From contig MU859064.1 of the NCBI GenBank assembly GCA_033297205.1, positions 124,001 to 188,000 on the forward strand: a stretch of DNA of 64,000 bases. The letters run 5' to 3'. This DNA is from Pseudoneurospora amorphoporcata. Taxonomy: Eukaryota > Ascomycota > Sordariomycetes > Sordariales > Sordariaceae. This document shows positions 12,715-24,343 of the stretch, piece after piece. Within the stretch, counting starts at the first letter, position 1. Each line of letters starts with the position of its first letter. A program made the position numbers and the translations under genes. The notes beneath the pieces were generated by a model. The model was given only the letters and a program-made list of their open reading frames with translations. It did not search any database and had not been told where the DNA came from.

Positions 12715-14093
12715 TCACTGCATATCCCTCTGCTCCGGCACAATACTCCGCAACTTCCCTTCCTCGATCGCCATCCGCACATTACTGATCGCCCACTCCT
12801 CCATCTTGGTCTCCGTCTCGACTGTCCACGTCCCCATGTGTGGTACGAGCATGACGTTCGGGTTCGCCAACAAACCCCGGTGAATCTCCGGCTCGTTCTC
12901 GTACACGTCCAAACCAACCGAGTGCACCTGTCCGGACTCCAGCGCTTCCACCAGCGCGGCCTCATCCATCACCGCGCCGCGAGCGGTGTTGATGATGACT
13001 ATCCCTCGCTTCATCAGGGCGAATTCTTTGGTGGAGATTATGTGTCGCGTTTCGGCCTGTTTTTAGTTCCTGTCAGCTTCCATGCTCTTCCTGCCTTGTC
13101 CTGCCCATCCCTCTCTATCCCTCTCCCACTATGACTCCGAAAAGCAGAGGCAGTACTCACATTCAAAGGCAAATTCAAACTCAAAACATCACTCTCCCCC
13201 AACAACCTTTTCAACCCCTCCTCAAACCCTCCCTCACCGTCACCACCAACCCACTCAATCTCCACCCCTTGATCTCTCAACTCCCTCTCCCCCTCCTCAT
13301 CCCTCCTCCGATTCAAATACGTCACTTTCATCCCAAACGCCCCCGCCACCTTGCTCGCCAATGTTTTCCCAATCCCTCCCATGCCCAAAATCCCCAGCGT
13401 TTTACCCCTGGGATCCCTTCCCAACGCCGGCATCTTTATCCCCTTCTCCCCGTTCCTCACTTGCTCCTCATCACCACCCCTCCATTGGCCCAGTCGTAAA
13501 GCAGTCATGCCAGCGTTGAAATTCCTCATAGCCCCCAGCAACAAAAACAAAGCACAATCAGCCGTCGCCTCGTCCACGGCTGAGGGCGTGTTGGACACCC
13601 TGATCCCGCGCGCGGTGCAGGCTGGGATGCTGATGACGTCGTAGCCGGCGCCGACGTGGATGATGTATTTGATGGAGGGGGGCAGGGCGGAGATGAGTTC
13701 TTGGTTTAGGAGGCCGGTAAGGAGTGTGGAGTCGAAGGTTCTGTAGGCTAGGAGGCAGGAGTCGAAGGCGCCTGAGGCGCATTCGGCGATGAAATCTGAG
13801 CGGGAGGAGGAGGTTGGTTGGATTATGTCGGCGATCTCAGTGACCTGTTTCCAAGCATCGTGGGCGCTGTGGATGGGGTGGTTAGCTTGTTCTGTGAAAA
13901 AGGGAAGAGGGTGAAGAAGGGGTGATAAGAAAAGGGAAGGGTGAGCTGTATAGGGGAAGCGGTAAAGAAATGGTGAGGTGAAGTCAAATAAGGTGAGAGT
14001 TGTAGTATAAGGTGGGAAGATAGAGTTGATAACTCACTGCTCAATAGTACCCAGCAACAAGATCTTGGGCCTTTGACGCTCTTCAGAACTCAT
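12715..14093 (-). CDS. D-isomer-specific 2-hydroxyacid dehydrogenase (glyoxylate/hydroxypyruvate reductase-like)
   Basis: Three exons, 14093-14038, 13866-13161 and 13056-12715, give about 367 aa; introns are GTGAG...CACAG and GTGAG...AACAG. The family reduces 2-keto acids such as glyoxylate or hydroxypyruvate with NAD(P)H. The Rossmann motif GMGGIG lies at about residues 180-185 and is followed by basic residues (NRRR), which suggests NADPH preference. The substrate Arg lies in INTARG (about residue 280), the catalytic Glu in DVYENEP and the His in HMGTWT (about 327). The length suits the glyoxylate reductase branch. No mitochondrial or peroxisomal signal is evident. The exact substrate cannot be read from sequence, because formate dehydrogenases and phosphoglycerate dehydrogenases share this fold. 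Confidence 0.9.
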
Positions 14094-14939
14094 TTTGATG
14101 GTCTTTTCACAATTCTGTAGACTCTTAGTCTGACTGTGTCTTTTCTTGTCTTAGTCTGTCGTCAAAGATTTCTGGTCGAGTTGTCGTCCCAAGTTCGATT
14201 CTCCAAACTGAGTGATATCCACGGAGTTTGTTATCCGGAGGTATGATCTCTCGCCAGCTATGTCGTAACCGGACAAAACCTAGGCTATGAGTCTGAAAGA
14301 CCGTATGTCGTTGTCCAGCGAATGACCCGAAACCGGAGGCTTATAAAGGCGTCAAGGTGTGTAGGACCAAAAAGCCGGTGGTGGGTGACATATACCCCGT
14401 TTGCGACGTTCCGTTCGTTTGTTGGAGTTGGTGTTACGGAAGACGAAAAAGAAAGCTCCCGAGTGTGTGTGGGTGTGGGTGTCAGTCACTCGCCAAGTCT
14501 CGAAGATCCCTTTTGTAAGTAGTCAGTGAGTTGGCGTTCCTCTCTAGACATGATTTTGATGGAAGTAGAAGCAGTCACTTACTCTTTATAAAGATCAACA
14601 ACCACAAAGCCGGACTAGATTACCAAATCGAGTCAACAACACCAAAAAAAAGAGTGATCGCGGCGGGGTTTATCGACCGGTGAAAGTTGCTTCGAGTGGT
14701 GGTAAACTACGGGACGTGCGACCAAAAAGGAGCCGATAGTGGGGTCGTAAGTATGTATGTACCAACAGGTAGGCAGGCGGACATCGAAATCCAATGGCTG
14801 GGCTGATAACAAGTTCCGTCTGGAAGTCCAGTTGAAAGAAGCTGCCTGTAGGTAGGGAGGTACCTTATGCATAACACTTTTTTTTGGTGGCAAGCGGAAG
14901 GCACGCTGCCAGGTCCCGTTGCAGGTCAGGCAGTAGTAG

Positions 14940-14953
14940 TATGTATGTATGTA
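14940..14953. repeat. TATG microsatellite
   Basis: Short tandem TATG units followed by degenerate TATG/TAGT copies to about 14982. Confidence 0.6.
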
Positions 14954-15443
14954 GTACTGTATGTTACTGCATGTAGTATGTAGCACGTAAAAGGCGGCGG
15001 GCGATGCAGTTATCGTGGCTGCGTGGAAAACGGAACAGACGCCGAATGGTTGAATAAAACCAAAACACAACATGCAAGATCACGATTTGTTGCAGTTGGA
15101 GTGGAAACGTCCGTTCGCGGGCGGGAAAAGGAAAAGACGAAACGTGAGGCAGATGATGATTGGAGAGCCAGACTTACTCGCGGTCCCCTCGTTGTAACAC
15201 GCAACGGAACCCCTTGCTTCCGCGAGAGGAACAGTGTAGCAATAGAACACACAAGAGATGCAGGAAATCAAACACAAGTCGCGTAACAGAAATGGAAGTG
15301 TGTGAGTGAGCCATAAACCACATATTATTAACTTCGGTGGCTTCTCTGTGTGAACCACAAAAAGACATGCCCAAAAAGAAACATCGTCTTTCTATCCCGT
15401 ATCTAATCATTCCCAGGCCTCGGTTGACGGGCCTTTGGTATAG

Positions 15444-15467
15444 TCTTCTTCTTCGTCTTCTTCTTCT
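15444..15467. repeat. CTT trinucleotide repeat
   Basis: About seven CTT units interrupted by one CGT, in the 3' flank of the adenosylhomocysteinase gene. Confidence 0.65.
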
Positions 15468-15849
15468 GTATCGTCTCCTTGTCGCACTTCGTCAGGTGCA
15501 GCACCAGCTACCAACGTTTCGAAAACACACCCCTCTCAAATGCCTTGAGGGTGAGTGTTGTGGGATATCATGTGCCAAAGCCAACGCCGTACTTTTGTTG
15601 AAAATCTGTACCCGAACCATCCCTAATATTCCTTTTTTGAAAACCCCTAGTGAAAGACCCCCATATTGAACCCGGTTTTGTCATGCAAATCATGCCTGTT
15701 GAAAACGATGCTTTGTGGAAATCCCAAACATGCCGCTGAGAATGTTTTGTCCATAACCCAAAGTGTTGAAGGAGATCCTCAGTAAATTACCTCCCCCTTC
15801 CTAGCCAAATACGGCGGGAGAGGGTGGATGTATGGTATTGAAAAGGAAA

Positions 15850-17254
15850 TTAGTAGCGGTAGCTGTGAATTGGTTAGCATGTTGTTCGTCAGACAGGAAG
15901 GACGGGAGGTAACATACTGGTCGCTCTTGTAAGGACCCTCAGAGGCGAGACCGAGGTACTCAGCCTGGACGTCAGTGAGCTGGGTAAGCTCGACGTTGCA
16001 GTGGTCGAGGTGGAGGCGGGCGACTTCCTCATCGAGGATCTTGGGAAGGACGTAGACCTTCTTCTCGAGCTTGCCTGACTTGCCGTACTCGACGTACTTG
16101 GCGGCGAACTCCTCATCGTTGGCCTTGAACAGCATGATCTGGGCAAGGACCTGGTTGGTGAAAGAGCAGGACATGACGAAAGAAGAGTGGCCAGTGGCGC
16201 AGCCAAGGTTGACAAGACGACCCTCAGCAAGGAGGATGATGTGGCGGCCGTTCTTCATGAGGAAGCGGTCAACCTGGGGCTTGATGTTCTGGACGGAAGC
16301 AGCGTTGGCCTTGAGCCACGCGACGTCGATCTCGACATCGAAGTGACCAATGTTGCAGACAATGGCATCGTTGGGCATGGCCTCGAAGTGCTTGCCGACG
16401 AGAATGTCACGGCAGCCGGTGGTGGTGACGAAGATCTGACCAAGAGGAGCAGCCTTCTCCATGGTGGTGACCTGGTAACCGGCCATGGCAGCCTGGAGGG
16501 CGTTGATGGGATCGACCTCGGTGACGAGGACGCGGGCACCCATGCCGGAGAGGGCCATGGCGCAGCCCTTGCCGACATCACCGAAACCGGCGACGACAGC
16601 GATCTTGCCAGCAATCATGACATCGGTGGCGCGCTTGATACCGTCGACGAGGGACTCACGGCAGCCGTAGAGGTTGTCGAACTTGGACTTGGTGACGGAG
16701 TCGTTGACGTTGATGGCGGGGACAAGGAGCTTGCCCTCCTTGAGCATGCGGTAAAGGTGGTGGACACCGGTGGTGGTCTCCTCAGAGACACCGAAGCAGT
16801 CCGAGAGCATCTCGGGGTACTTGGTGTGGACGAGGTGGGTAAGGTCACCACCGTCGTCAAGGATGAGGTTGAGCTTCTTGTTGTCCTTGAAGGCAACGAG
16901 CTGCTGCTCCAAGCACCACTGGTACTCCTCCTCGGTCTCACCCTTCCAGGCGAAGACGGGGACACCGGCAGCGGCGATGGCAGCGGCGGCGTGGTCCTGG
17001 GTGGAGAAGATGTTGCAAGAAGTCCAGGTGACCTCAGCACCGAGAGCAGTGAGAGTCTCGATGAGGACGGCGGTCTGGATGGTCATGTGAAGGCAGCCAG
17101 CAATGCGGGCGCCCTTGAGGGGCTGGTCAGCGGCATACTTCTTGCGAGTAGCCATAAGACCGGGCATCTCGTTCTCAGCGAGCTCGATCTCCTTGCGGCC
17201 GAAGGCGGCGAGGGAAAGGTCGGCGACCTTGAACTTGTGGGCGGGAGCAGACAT
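15850..17254 (-). CDS. SAH1: S-adenosyl-L-homocysteine hydrolase
   Basis: Two coding exons, 17254-15918 and 15862-15850, give 449 aa. The last exon is only 13 nt and supplies the family's C-terminal DHYRY, whose Lys/Tyr-containing tail closes the active site; without the splice (GTATGT...CACAG) the frame runs into unrelated residues. The cytosolic, NAD-dependent enzyme splits S-adenosylhomocysteine into adenosine and homocysteine and so relieves product inhibition of all methyltransferases. Visible landmarks are the NAD-binding GFGDVGKGCA, the NVNDSVTKSKFDN active-site segment and the VCNIGHFDVEID segment. Codon bias is very strong, as expected for high expression. Upstream, GTGAGT at 17351 and a CTAAC/AACAG end at 17276 mark a probable 5'UTR intron. 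Length and motifs are complete; only the start is untested. Confidence 0.97.
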
Positions 17255-18690
17255 GTTGGGTGGATATGGGGGTATCTGTTGAGGAGGGTAGACAGGTTAG
17301 AACCTAATGATTGGTGATGTTTTGGAAGGAGGAGGGGGCAGGAACACTCACGATGAGGGGGATGGGTAGACAAAAAGTGAGAACGCTCTTCCTGGCAAGG
17401 GGAGAGCAATGGATTTATTTAAAGGAAAGGGGACGGGAGGGGGTGGAAAGTGGACATCGGATGGCACAGGCAAAAAAAAAGAGGACACGGGGGAGCAAGG
17501 GAAAGGGGATACCTGGTAGTGAGAAGGGCCCGACTGCCCGACTGCCCACAGTGACAGCCGGCGGAGGGGAACAGCAGAAGAAAGTGCAGAAAGTGGGGAG
17601 GGGTCGACGGGGTTCAGAAAAAAAAAATGAGAACCCCGCGGGCCAATCTGTCGAACCAGCAGCTTCTGTCGGTGTGCATGAGACAGAGAGCTACCCACTA
17701 GGCCCAATTGAGCTCGATTCCCCACTACAATGCGAGTGCTTGCCCCTCTTTTGCCTGCCAGCCGTTCTCGTCGAACGCGGCCATGTGCCTTTCTGCCACC
17801 AATTCGACACCACGTTCGCTTCAAGTTCTCTTTCAGCTGCCTGTTATGGCTTGCTAGCGCTGATGCCGCCGGCCTAAACAGTGGGGTTTTGCGGGTAGAT
17901 GGGCAAGGACACTTTTTGGGGACTTTTTCGGCCGACACGTTTCAAAGACATCGATCGGGTGAGTTCGAGAGGGAAGGTTGAGTTCAACAATTGTTATCGG
18001 TCGGTTACCATCGTATCCGGACCCGAATGGGGTGCCCAAAGCCAAACCTCAACGGAAGCGAAGCGCCTGGCCAGGGTGGTGTCAGGTCTGCTGCAGCAAA
18101 GAGCGGACATAGCGTCCAGCAGATGTCCAACCAAAGACATCCCCGAACCGACGAGAGAACCATTTCATACCAATCCAGCCCTTTCGTCGGACTTTCTTTC
18201 TCGGACAAATGAGCTGGGTCAGCCTTTTTAAAGTCATCCCATCCCGGCGGCCGCATCTTTTTCATGATTATAGGCAATTCATTACATATACGGAAAGCTG
18301 AAAACAGGCTGGCCCCTTTAACAATAGTAGAAGATAACGGCTTATCGCTTGATTGACGGGAATCTCATGTCTGATAATTCATCCGACGCGTCCCTCCTCG
18401 CCTTTTTGGACGCATCCCTTTTTGTTTTCTCTAGTGCCTCAATGCCTCCTCCCCCACAAGTCAGATCAGCAAGGCCACCACAAGATACTGGATGTGATTT
18501 GCAGCTCTTCCTCCCGTCCCGCTTTACGTAGGCTGCATGGCCGACCTTGCCCTAGACTAGACCTTGCAAGGTAAATAACACGCCGACAACCCGGAACGCC
18601 AAAACCAAATGCGGCTGAGATATCGTGGCCACCGTCCTCTATCGTCCCATCCATCAAAAAACACCACCACCACAACCCCTAGGCCCCCAT
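17255..18690. other. Promoter region of the adenosylhomocysteinase gene and 3' flank of eIF3h
   Basis: No supported gene. The part next to 17254 carries the probable 5'UTR intron (17351-17276, minus strand) and pyrimidine-rich DNA on the minus strand, typical of highly expressed fungal promoters. Confidence 0.55.
17276..17351 (-). other. Probable 5'UTR intron of the adenosylhomocysteinase gene
   Basis: Reading the minus strand, a GTGAGT donor at 17351 is followed by a TTCTAAC branch-type sequence and a CTCAACAG acceptor ending at 17276, 21 nt before the ATG. The 76-nt length is normal for this group. There is no transcript evidence here. Confidence 0.6.
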
Positions 18691-19998
18691 TTACTCGGGA
18701 AGAAGGTTGCCCCGGACGGCGAACATCTTGGCCGTGATGTTGGCCGTGAAGGCATCCACTTGCCTGGCGTACTGGTCGACCTGGCGGGCGTTGAGCATGC
18801 CCTCGAGTCTGCTGGGCTCCTGGGGAAGCTTGAACAGCCTCTGCCACTCGTCCTCGGGAAGGGGCGTCTGCTTAGCCGCCAACCGCGCCGCGTTCTCAGC
18901 CTTGCGCTTGGCCTGCCACTGGGTGATCTTGAACTGCTCACGGGTGAGCTGTCTCTGGTAGTACTGGTGGTTGTTGAGGTCGGTGTAGTGCGACTCGATG
19001 CTGTCGAGGAGCAGGTCGCACGTCTTCTCGAGGAAGGGGTCGATGGAGAGGTCGAGAGACTCGAAGCCGGGGTGGGCGGGGATCTGGACGGGATCGCGGC
19101 GGATGTCGTCGAGAGAGGCGGGCATGGGGATCTCGGCGCTCTTGGGGGGAGCGGGTATTTGGTGGAGGAAGGAGGTAAGGAGGTGAGAGTTGTGGACGTT
19201 GACGGGGAGCTCGACGAACATGTCCTTGTAGGTGAGCTTGGAGGCACGAAGGCTATATATATATCAAATAAGGTCAGTGATGTGTGCTATGCGACAGGCG
19301 ATATGCGACCTGCGCCCCAAAAGGATTGGCGACGGCAGGATCTCGGCGGTGTGCTGACCTCTCGGTGCTGAACTTGGCCTCCTTGTAGGCAGTCATGAAC
19401 TCGGGGGAGAGCTTGAAGGCGCGAAGGCTGAGGGCGCCCTGGGAGCTCCTGCTGACATCGTGGACGAGGGCGACGGTCTTCTCGTTGTCCTTCTGGTAGT
19501 GGTACTGGTTCTCGATGAAGCTCATGTTGATGAAGTTGCCCATGGTGGCGCTGGTGTACCAGCCAACGTTGTTGGCGTCGACATTGACCTCCTTGAGGTG
19601 ACGGATCATCTCGTTCTGGTAGACGATGTTGGCCTTGGCGCGGGGAGCGGCGGCGGCGAGGGACGAGGCATCGCTGCGGTCGTCGCTGCTGGAGACGTCG
19701 ACGGAGGGGAACTGGAAGGTGTTGGTGACCTCGATGACACCGTTGTTGTCCATGCCAACGATGGAGCCGGTGGCGACGGTAGGGAAGCTGGTCGAGCAGT
19801 GCTTCACGATCTTCATGACCACCTATGGTGCCGACGCTGGTTAACAAAGGGGGCCATATGGCGGGCGGGCGGACGGCTTGGGGCCGGGCTGGCATGGCGG
19901 GGCTCCGGCGACAGGAAAGACGACGACGTATATCTCCAACTTACAAGGGCCTCGACCTGGACCGACTTGATCGGCGCATCCTTCTGAACTTCGGCCAT
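18691..19998 (-). CDS. eIF3h: Eukaryotic translation initiation factor 3 subunit H (MPN domain)
   Basis: Three exons, 19998-19945, 19822-19359 and 19252-18691, give about 359 aa. Introns are GTAAGT...ATAG and GTCAGC...TATAG; both phases match exactly. The protein begins MAEVQKDAPIKSVQVEAL and then has an MPN domain up to about residue 170. The JAMM zinc ligands are replaced (VGWYTSATMGNF where H-x-H would lie), which is normal for eIF3h and makes it a structural rather than proteolytic MPN protein. The C-terminal third is helical and charged with a conserved QWQAKRKAENAARLA segment. It belongs to the 43S pre-initiation machinery in the cytosol. A Ser/Asp-rich insert near residues 55-70 is a variable loop. 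Confidence 0.93.
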
Positions 19999-21089
19999 GA
20001 TTGCGGATTGACGGGACTCGATTCTCACGTGAAGACGCGACGGTGTGGTTGGGTATGCCGTTGCGGTTGGTAAGGCTGCTGCTGGGGGAGTCGAGTTCGT
20101 CAGTCGTGGAGGACTTCAACTTTTCGCAACTGAATTCTCTCGCTTCGTTTGTGGGCACCGCTGGCGACCAACCGAACTGCGCTGGGGTGTCCTGCCGGAA
20201 ACAGCCCGACTGCCAGTAAAAAGATTGTGCCGGCGGCTGGCAGGTGCCGGGCAGGCGAGACTTCAAAGAAAACAGGCGGTGGTCTGTGCTTTACAATGAT
20301 TTGGCTGTGACTTTTGGTTTAAGAAATGGACGTACCGCAGAAGTACCTCTCACTTTCCAGCTGCGAGGAACAGAGAGGAACAGTGCTTTCTCAGTGACTG
20401 TCGCACTGCCGACGGTGTGGTCTCTCACTGCAGAGCTCAACCCCACTGACCAAGTTTGGTCCCACTTGGACATCTCGTCGACTTCTTCCTTTCTGCACCG
20501 ATGGAGTCTGGGGAGAGCATCCACTCTTGACGAATTTCCTCACGATGCGGAGATTGTTGAACTCACAACGGAGTGTTTCTGAGCTTCAATGAGAACCCCT
20601 CTTTCACGCGAGGTCACCACTTCCACAGCGGGACAACTCGCCATATGGTGGTGATGGGTGATTCGACATCGAGCAAGCAACATCCCACGCTTCCCCCACG
20701 CCGAAGCTACCTACCTAGCTTCGCTCCTCGCCTTCCAAGTCCACGCCATCTTTGAACACAGACAGACGTCTTTACTAGACTCATCATCTGACCCCTCTTT
20801 TTCCCTCAACTTTTCACAACTCGCGAATATTCTCATCACGACTCGAAAGTTCACCTCAGCTCTCATCTTGAAAGACGAAGCAAGAGTCTATTCTACTTGG
20901 TATCGATGCCTCTAAGGATGTCTCTATTGTCATCACAATCATCATAACTCCCTTCCAAGCTTGGTTACCACATCGCCTTTATTACCGTCAATTCCCACCA
21001 AAAGCCAGCCTCGACGCCCGATTCGTTCCCAAGTCCGAACCGTCATGTCCAGCGTCCAGCACCGGAGACAAGTACCTTCCCTCGATCGC
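19999..21089. other. Promoter of eIF3h and 3' flank of the UPF0643-like gene
   Basis: No supported gene. Frames such as 20244-20582 lack codon bias or motifs. Confidence 0.5.
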
Positions 21090-21821
21090 CTACTTCCACT
21101 CGGTGAGATCCCAGCTCTCAACGTTGTCTCGGATGGTCAGTCGATGGCGATCAATTTGCCAAAAGGAGTACAGCGACCTGGTTGCTCCGGCTGCTTTTCG
21201 ATGCGCAGGGCCAGTGCCCCCCTTCTTTGCATCTTCTGGGGATCTCCAGATGCAAGTTGCAAGGTTGCGACGCTCTTCGTTTGGCGTGCCGAACCAGTAC
21301 CTGAACCGACCATGTCAGCCTATCGTTCACATTATGGCTGTCATCACTTACTTCAAGAACCCTCCACTCGCAGTGGCTTCAGCATGGGCAGCCTTGTCCA
21401 GCTCACCCAGGTCCGCATAGTTGTCAACTGTCGATTCCAACACTTGCGACCGGAAAGCGACAACAAAGAAGGAAGCCTCTTTCCACGTGTGGTTACGTTT
21501 TCGTGCGAGTGCGCGAACGTGTTCGATGATCCGGTCCCAGTTGAAGGTGTCGCGGTATGGCGCAGTTGCGTAGTCCTCGCGAAGGCACGTCAACTGAGTT
21601 AGGGCAAGTGCCAAAATCTGGTTCTCGGTGTCAAGGGTTGTGAGGTCGAGGAGGTGTTGCTGCTCGGTGTAGGGTGACACTACCATGTATCGCTCCTTGT
21701 CCGGTATCTCCTCGGGTGTGGTTTGGATCTCAATCTCAGAGATGATACTGGAGCTCTTCTCAGTCTGGGCCAGCACATGGTCGGCCACGGCTATGCTGAC
21801 GGGACCTTGGGATATCGTCAT
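21090..21821 (-). CDS. UPF0643-like conserved fungal protein
   Basis: Two exons, 21821-21352 and 21300-21090, give 226 aa. The intron (GTAAGT...TTCAG) joins GGFLK to YWFGTPNEERRNLATC in frame; the second exon is exactly 70 codons including TAG. The ATG at 21821 is used because the upstream extension of the frame has no ATG. Recognisable segments are FNWDRIIEHVRAL, SFFVVAFRS, DLGELDKAAHAEATASGGFLKYWFG and LATCIWRSPEDA, followed by SLYSFWQIDRHRLTI and a C-terminal SWDLTEW. From memory these match the UPF0643 family, widespread in ascomycetes and without an assigned reaction. The fold may be a dimeric alpha/beta barrel monooxygenase-like domain, but this is a guess. Confidence 0.85.
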
Positions 21822-23110
21822 GTTGTCGAGAAAAGGGGTCGTTTGGATGATGCAGTAGAAGGGAAACGAAAGAATGCAACAGCGATTGCGTGAGGGCAAG
21901 GCTTTGGGTTGCGAAGGAGAAGGGTTGGTTTGAGCTCAATCACTTTGGAGTCAACGCGATCCTTATCCTTCTTGATCGCCCGTCTCGGCTAAGATGCGCA
22001 ATGATTCTGAGGAGATGAGATATGACGGCTGAAGTCTTGGAAGGATGGGCGCTCAGGGTGAAGTGGTCTCTCTGCTATTGCAAAAAGAATGAACTAATAG
22101 GGATGAACAGGGACGAACGGGTACGAACTCTGGTGACATACCGCTTTCAAATCGCGAATCCATATGGATGACATACTCGAGGGATGCGGCCGACCGCACC
22201 TGCAAGTTATTGCGATAATGCGCATGCACAATTGCTGATCGCGCAATCGGCCATAAGGATGGTGCCATATCAAAGACCCAAGCCGGCTCGGGCGGATCCT
22301 TGGTCATCAAAACCACCAAAACTCGGAGTGAAACAAATCGCACATCAGTTTTGGGTACTCCTGTTTGAAAAGTCTGGAAGGGACGATGGGGTTGTATGGG
22401 TGCCTTTCTCATTCAGTTTGGCGCTTCACCGCTTAGTCCGGGGTGGCCGGTCTCCCGCGATGATGGGATTGCAATTGAGAATCTGTCAGCAGCGCAGTCA
22501 TCATCAATGATCAGCTACACAAGACTTGAAAGCGTGCCAGTCCCGCTGCGATTTTGGCTTGCTTCTTTATCTTGGACTTTCAATGAAAGCCTTTGTGTGC
22601 CGACTCGAGTCCCAACCCAAGCCAAACTTTAGCCGGGCGGCCAGTCAATGTGACAAGGCTCACCATGTCACTCATCGCAAACGCGCAATTAGTCGACAAT
22701 ATTCGAAACCCTCCAACTACCATCAGTCGATAAGGGCGATTTTCGAGTCATGAGAGAAACCTCCGATAACGGCCTGATACCTCGATATTGACCATCAGAT
22801 ATGAACGGCGCCTTGTTCGTCTGTTTCTGCAGCGCTGCACGACTAACGGCGATTTCGGAACCCGGCCTGGCTACGGACATCGGATAAGACAAATTGAGCC
22901 GGGATAGTTGGTAATGGAGTGTCGAGCCTTGTCGGGCAATCTTCCAGCGTCAACCGCCTTGCTCAGCGGCATCCCGAACCGTGGAAGGCGTACTCCCACG
23001 TGGATAACGTTCTCAATAACACTCGCTCCCCACGGTTGCGCGCAACTGACCACTGCCTCCTTCGATAATATAGATATACCAAGATACCAGCCTGCCATCC
23101 GGAGCATCTA
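21822..23110. other. Intergenic region
   Basis: Holds the promoter of the UPF0643-like gene and the 3' flank of the carrier gene. No coding pattern is seen in the short frames at 22053-22892. Confidence 0.5.
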
Positions 23111-24343
23111 TCATTCCTTTTTCAACCACACCTTGGCCACCTCATACGACCCGAGATAGAGACCGCTGCCGAACGCCGCCCACGTCGTGCGCAACGCGCC
23201 GCCCCGAAACAGTCCTCGGATCCCTCGCTCCCGAAAAATCTCCCTTGCGACCTGGAATCCACTTGCGCCTTTGTTTTTGTATTGTCGACCTCTCTCGACC
23301 GCTTCACCAGATGATTCTGGCTGTTTCTCCCCGGCCGCAAGCATCATCCGCGTCTTGACCACATCCGTAGGCGTTGTCACAAACGCTGCCAGCGATCCTG
23401 CCACGGCGGCCGAGAATCCGGTGACCAATCCCGTCTCGACCAGACTTCTTCTGTCGTTCCCTTCGGCCCGATTCACCCTCTTCCGATCCCTCCCCTCCCA
23501 AATCCTCCCCCTCACCCCCTCAAACAACGGAAACTGCAACGCCGTAAACGGCAGATTCCTCGCCGCCAGCGCCGTGTACCCCGAAAACAATCTCCTCCAA
23601 ACGCCGCCTTCGGTATGGCGGAGCATGTTGAAAGCTTCGAGGGACGTTGATTTTGACGTCGACTTGTGTCGAAGCATTTGCGCGTTTTGCTTAATCACTT
23701 CGGCGGGCGTGAGGACGAGACAGGAGGCTAGTTCGGCGCCCGCGGAGGCGAGGGAGTGGGTGAACGCTATTGGGATGGCGGTATGAAGGGTGGTGGAGAG
23801 AAAGGATTTGGAGGATTCGTAGGTGTAGAAGAACACACCGGCTGTTTTGGAAAAGGTAAGTGAGTGAGTGAGTGGCATTTAGGAGGTGAGTTTAGGTGAG
23901 GTAGGTTGATCGCGATGACCGTCCCCCGAGGTGAAGCGATGTGAGGAGTGAAGTGGACAGAAAGGTAAGGGTAGGGGGAAGGGAAACTCACCAGCAGGCA
24001 AAGTAGCAAAAATCACACTGCCTATCCCCTGGTATAACCCTCTAAACAAGGCCGGCTTGGGTGGTTGGACGCCCAGTGTCCCCTTTATGGCGGAGTTCGG
24101 TTTCTGAGAAGCGTAGACATCTTGGTAATCCCGGCTTTGGATGCGGGTCTTGATTGTGTCGAGGGGGTAGACGAGGAGGTCGACGGTGAAGGCTGCTATT
24201 GAGCCGGCCTGGTCATAGCGTTATTTGAAGCAAGTATGAGTGAGGATGCTCTTGTGATGGGTTATGAGGCGAAGCTGAAGAGATCGTAAGGAGAGAGGAC
24301 TTGCGATTAACACCTGGTGCGCGGCACTGTCGCCCATCTTCAT
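23111..24343 (-). CDS. PET8: Mitochondrial S-adenosylmethionine carrier (Pet8/SLC25A26 type)
   Basis: Three exons, 24343-24305, 24208-23992 and 23841-23111, give 328 aa. Each third of the carrier has its signature: YPLDTIKTRIQ in the first, TPAEVIKQNAQM in the second and TPTDVVKTRMM in the third. The A/P-E-V-[VI]-K-Q form in the second repeat and LPAAGVFFYTYE at the start of helix 2 are typical of S-adenosylmethionine carriers, which exchange cytosolic SAM for mitochondrial SAH across the inner membrane. Exon 1 ends at a GC donor, GCAAGT, giving HQVLI-AGSIAAFTVDLL; a GT donor choice at GTGTTA would instead give HQ-AGSIAAF, which fits carriers less well. The ATG follows an in-frame TAG. The family is certain; the substrate is inferred from the signatures. 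Confidence 0.87.

Larger units (their letters stand above)
14094..15849. other. Intergenic region upstream of the dehydrogenase
   Basis: No supported gene. It holds the promoter of the hydroxyacid dehydrogenase and the 3' end of the adenosylhomocysteinase gene, a TATG repeat near 14940-14953 and a CTT repeat near 15444-15467. Open frames on both strands lack family features. Confidence 0.55.

Noticed and set aside
16187..17317. 376-codon open frame antisense to SAH hydrolase
   Set aside because: Shadow frame; complementary to an unmistakable enzyme.
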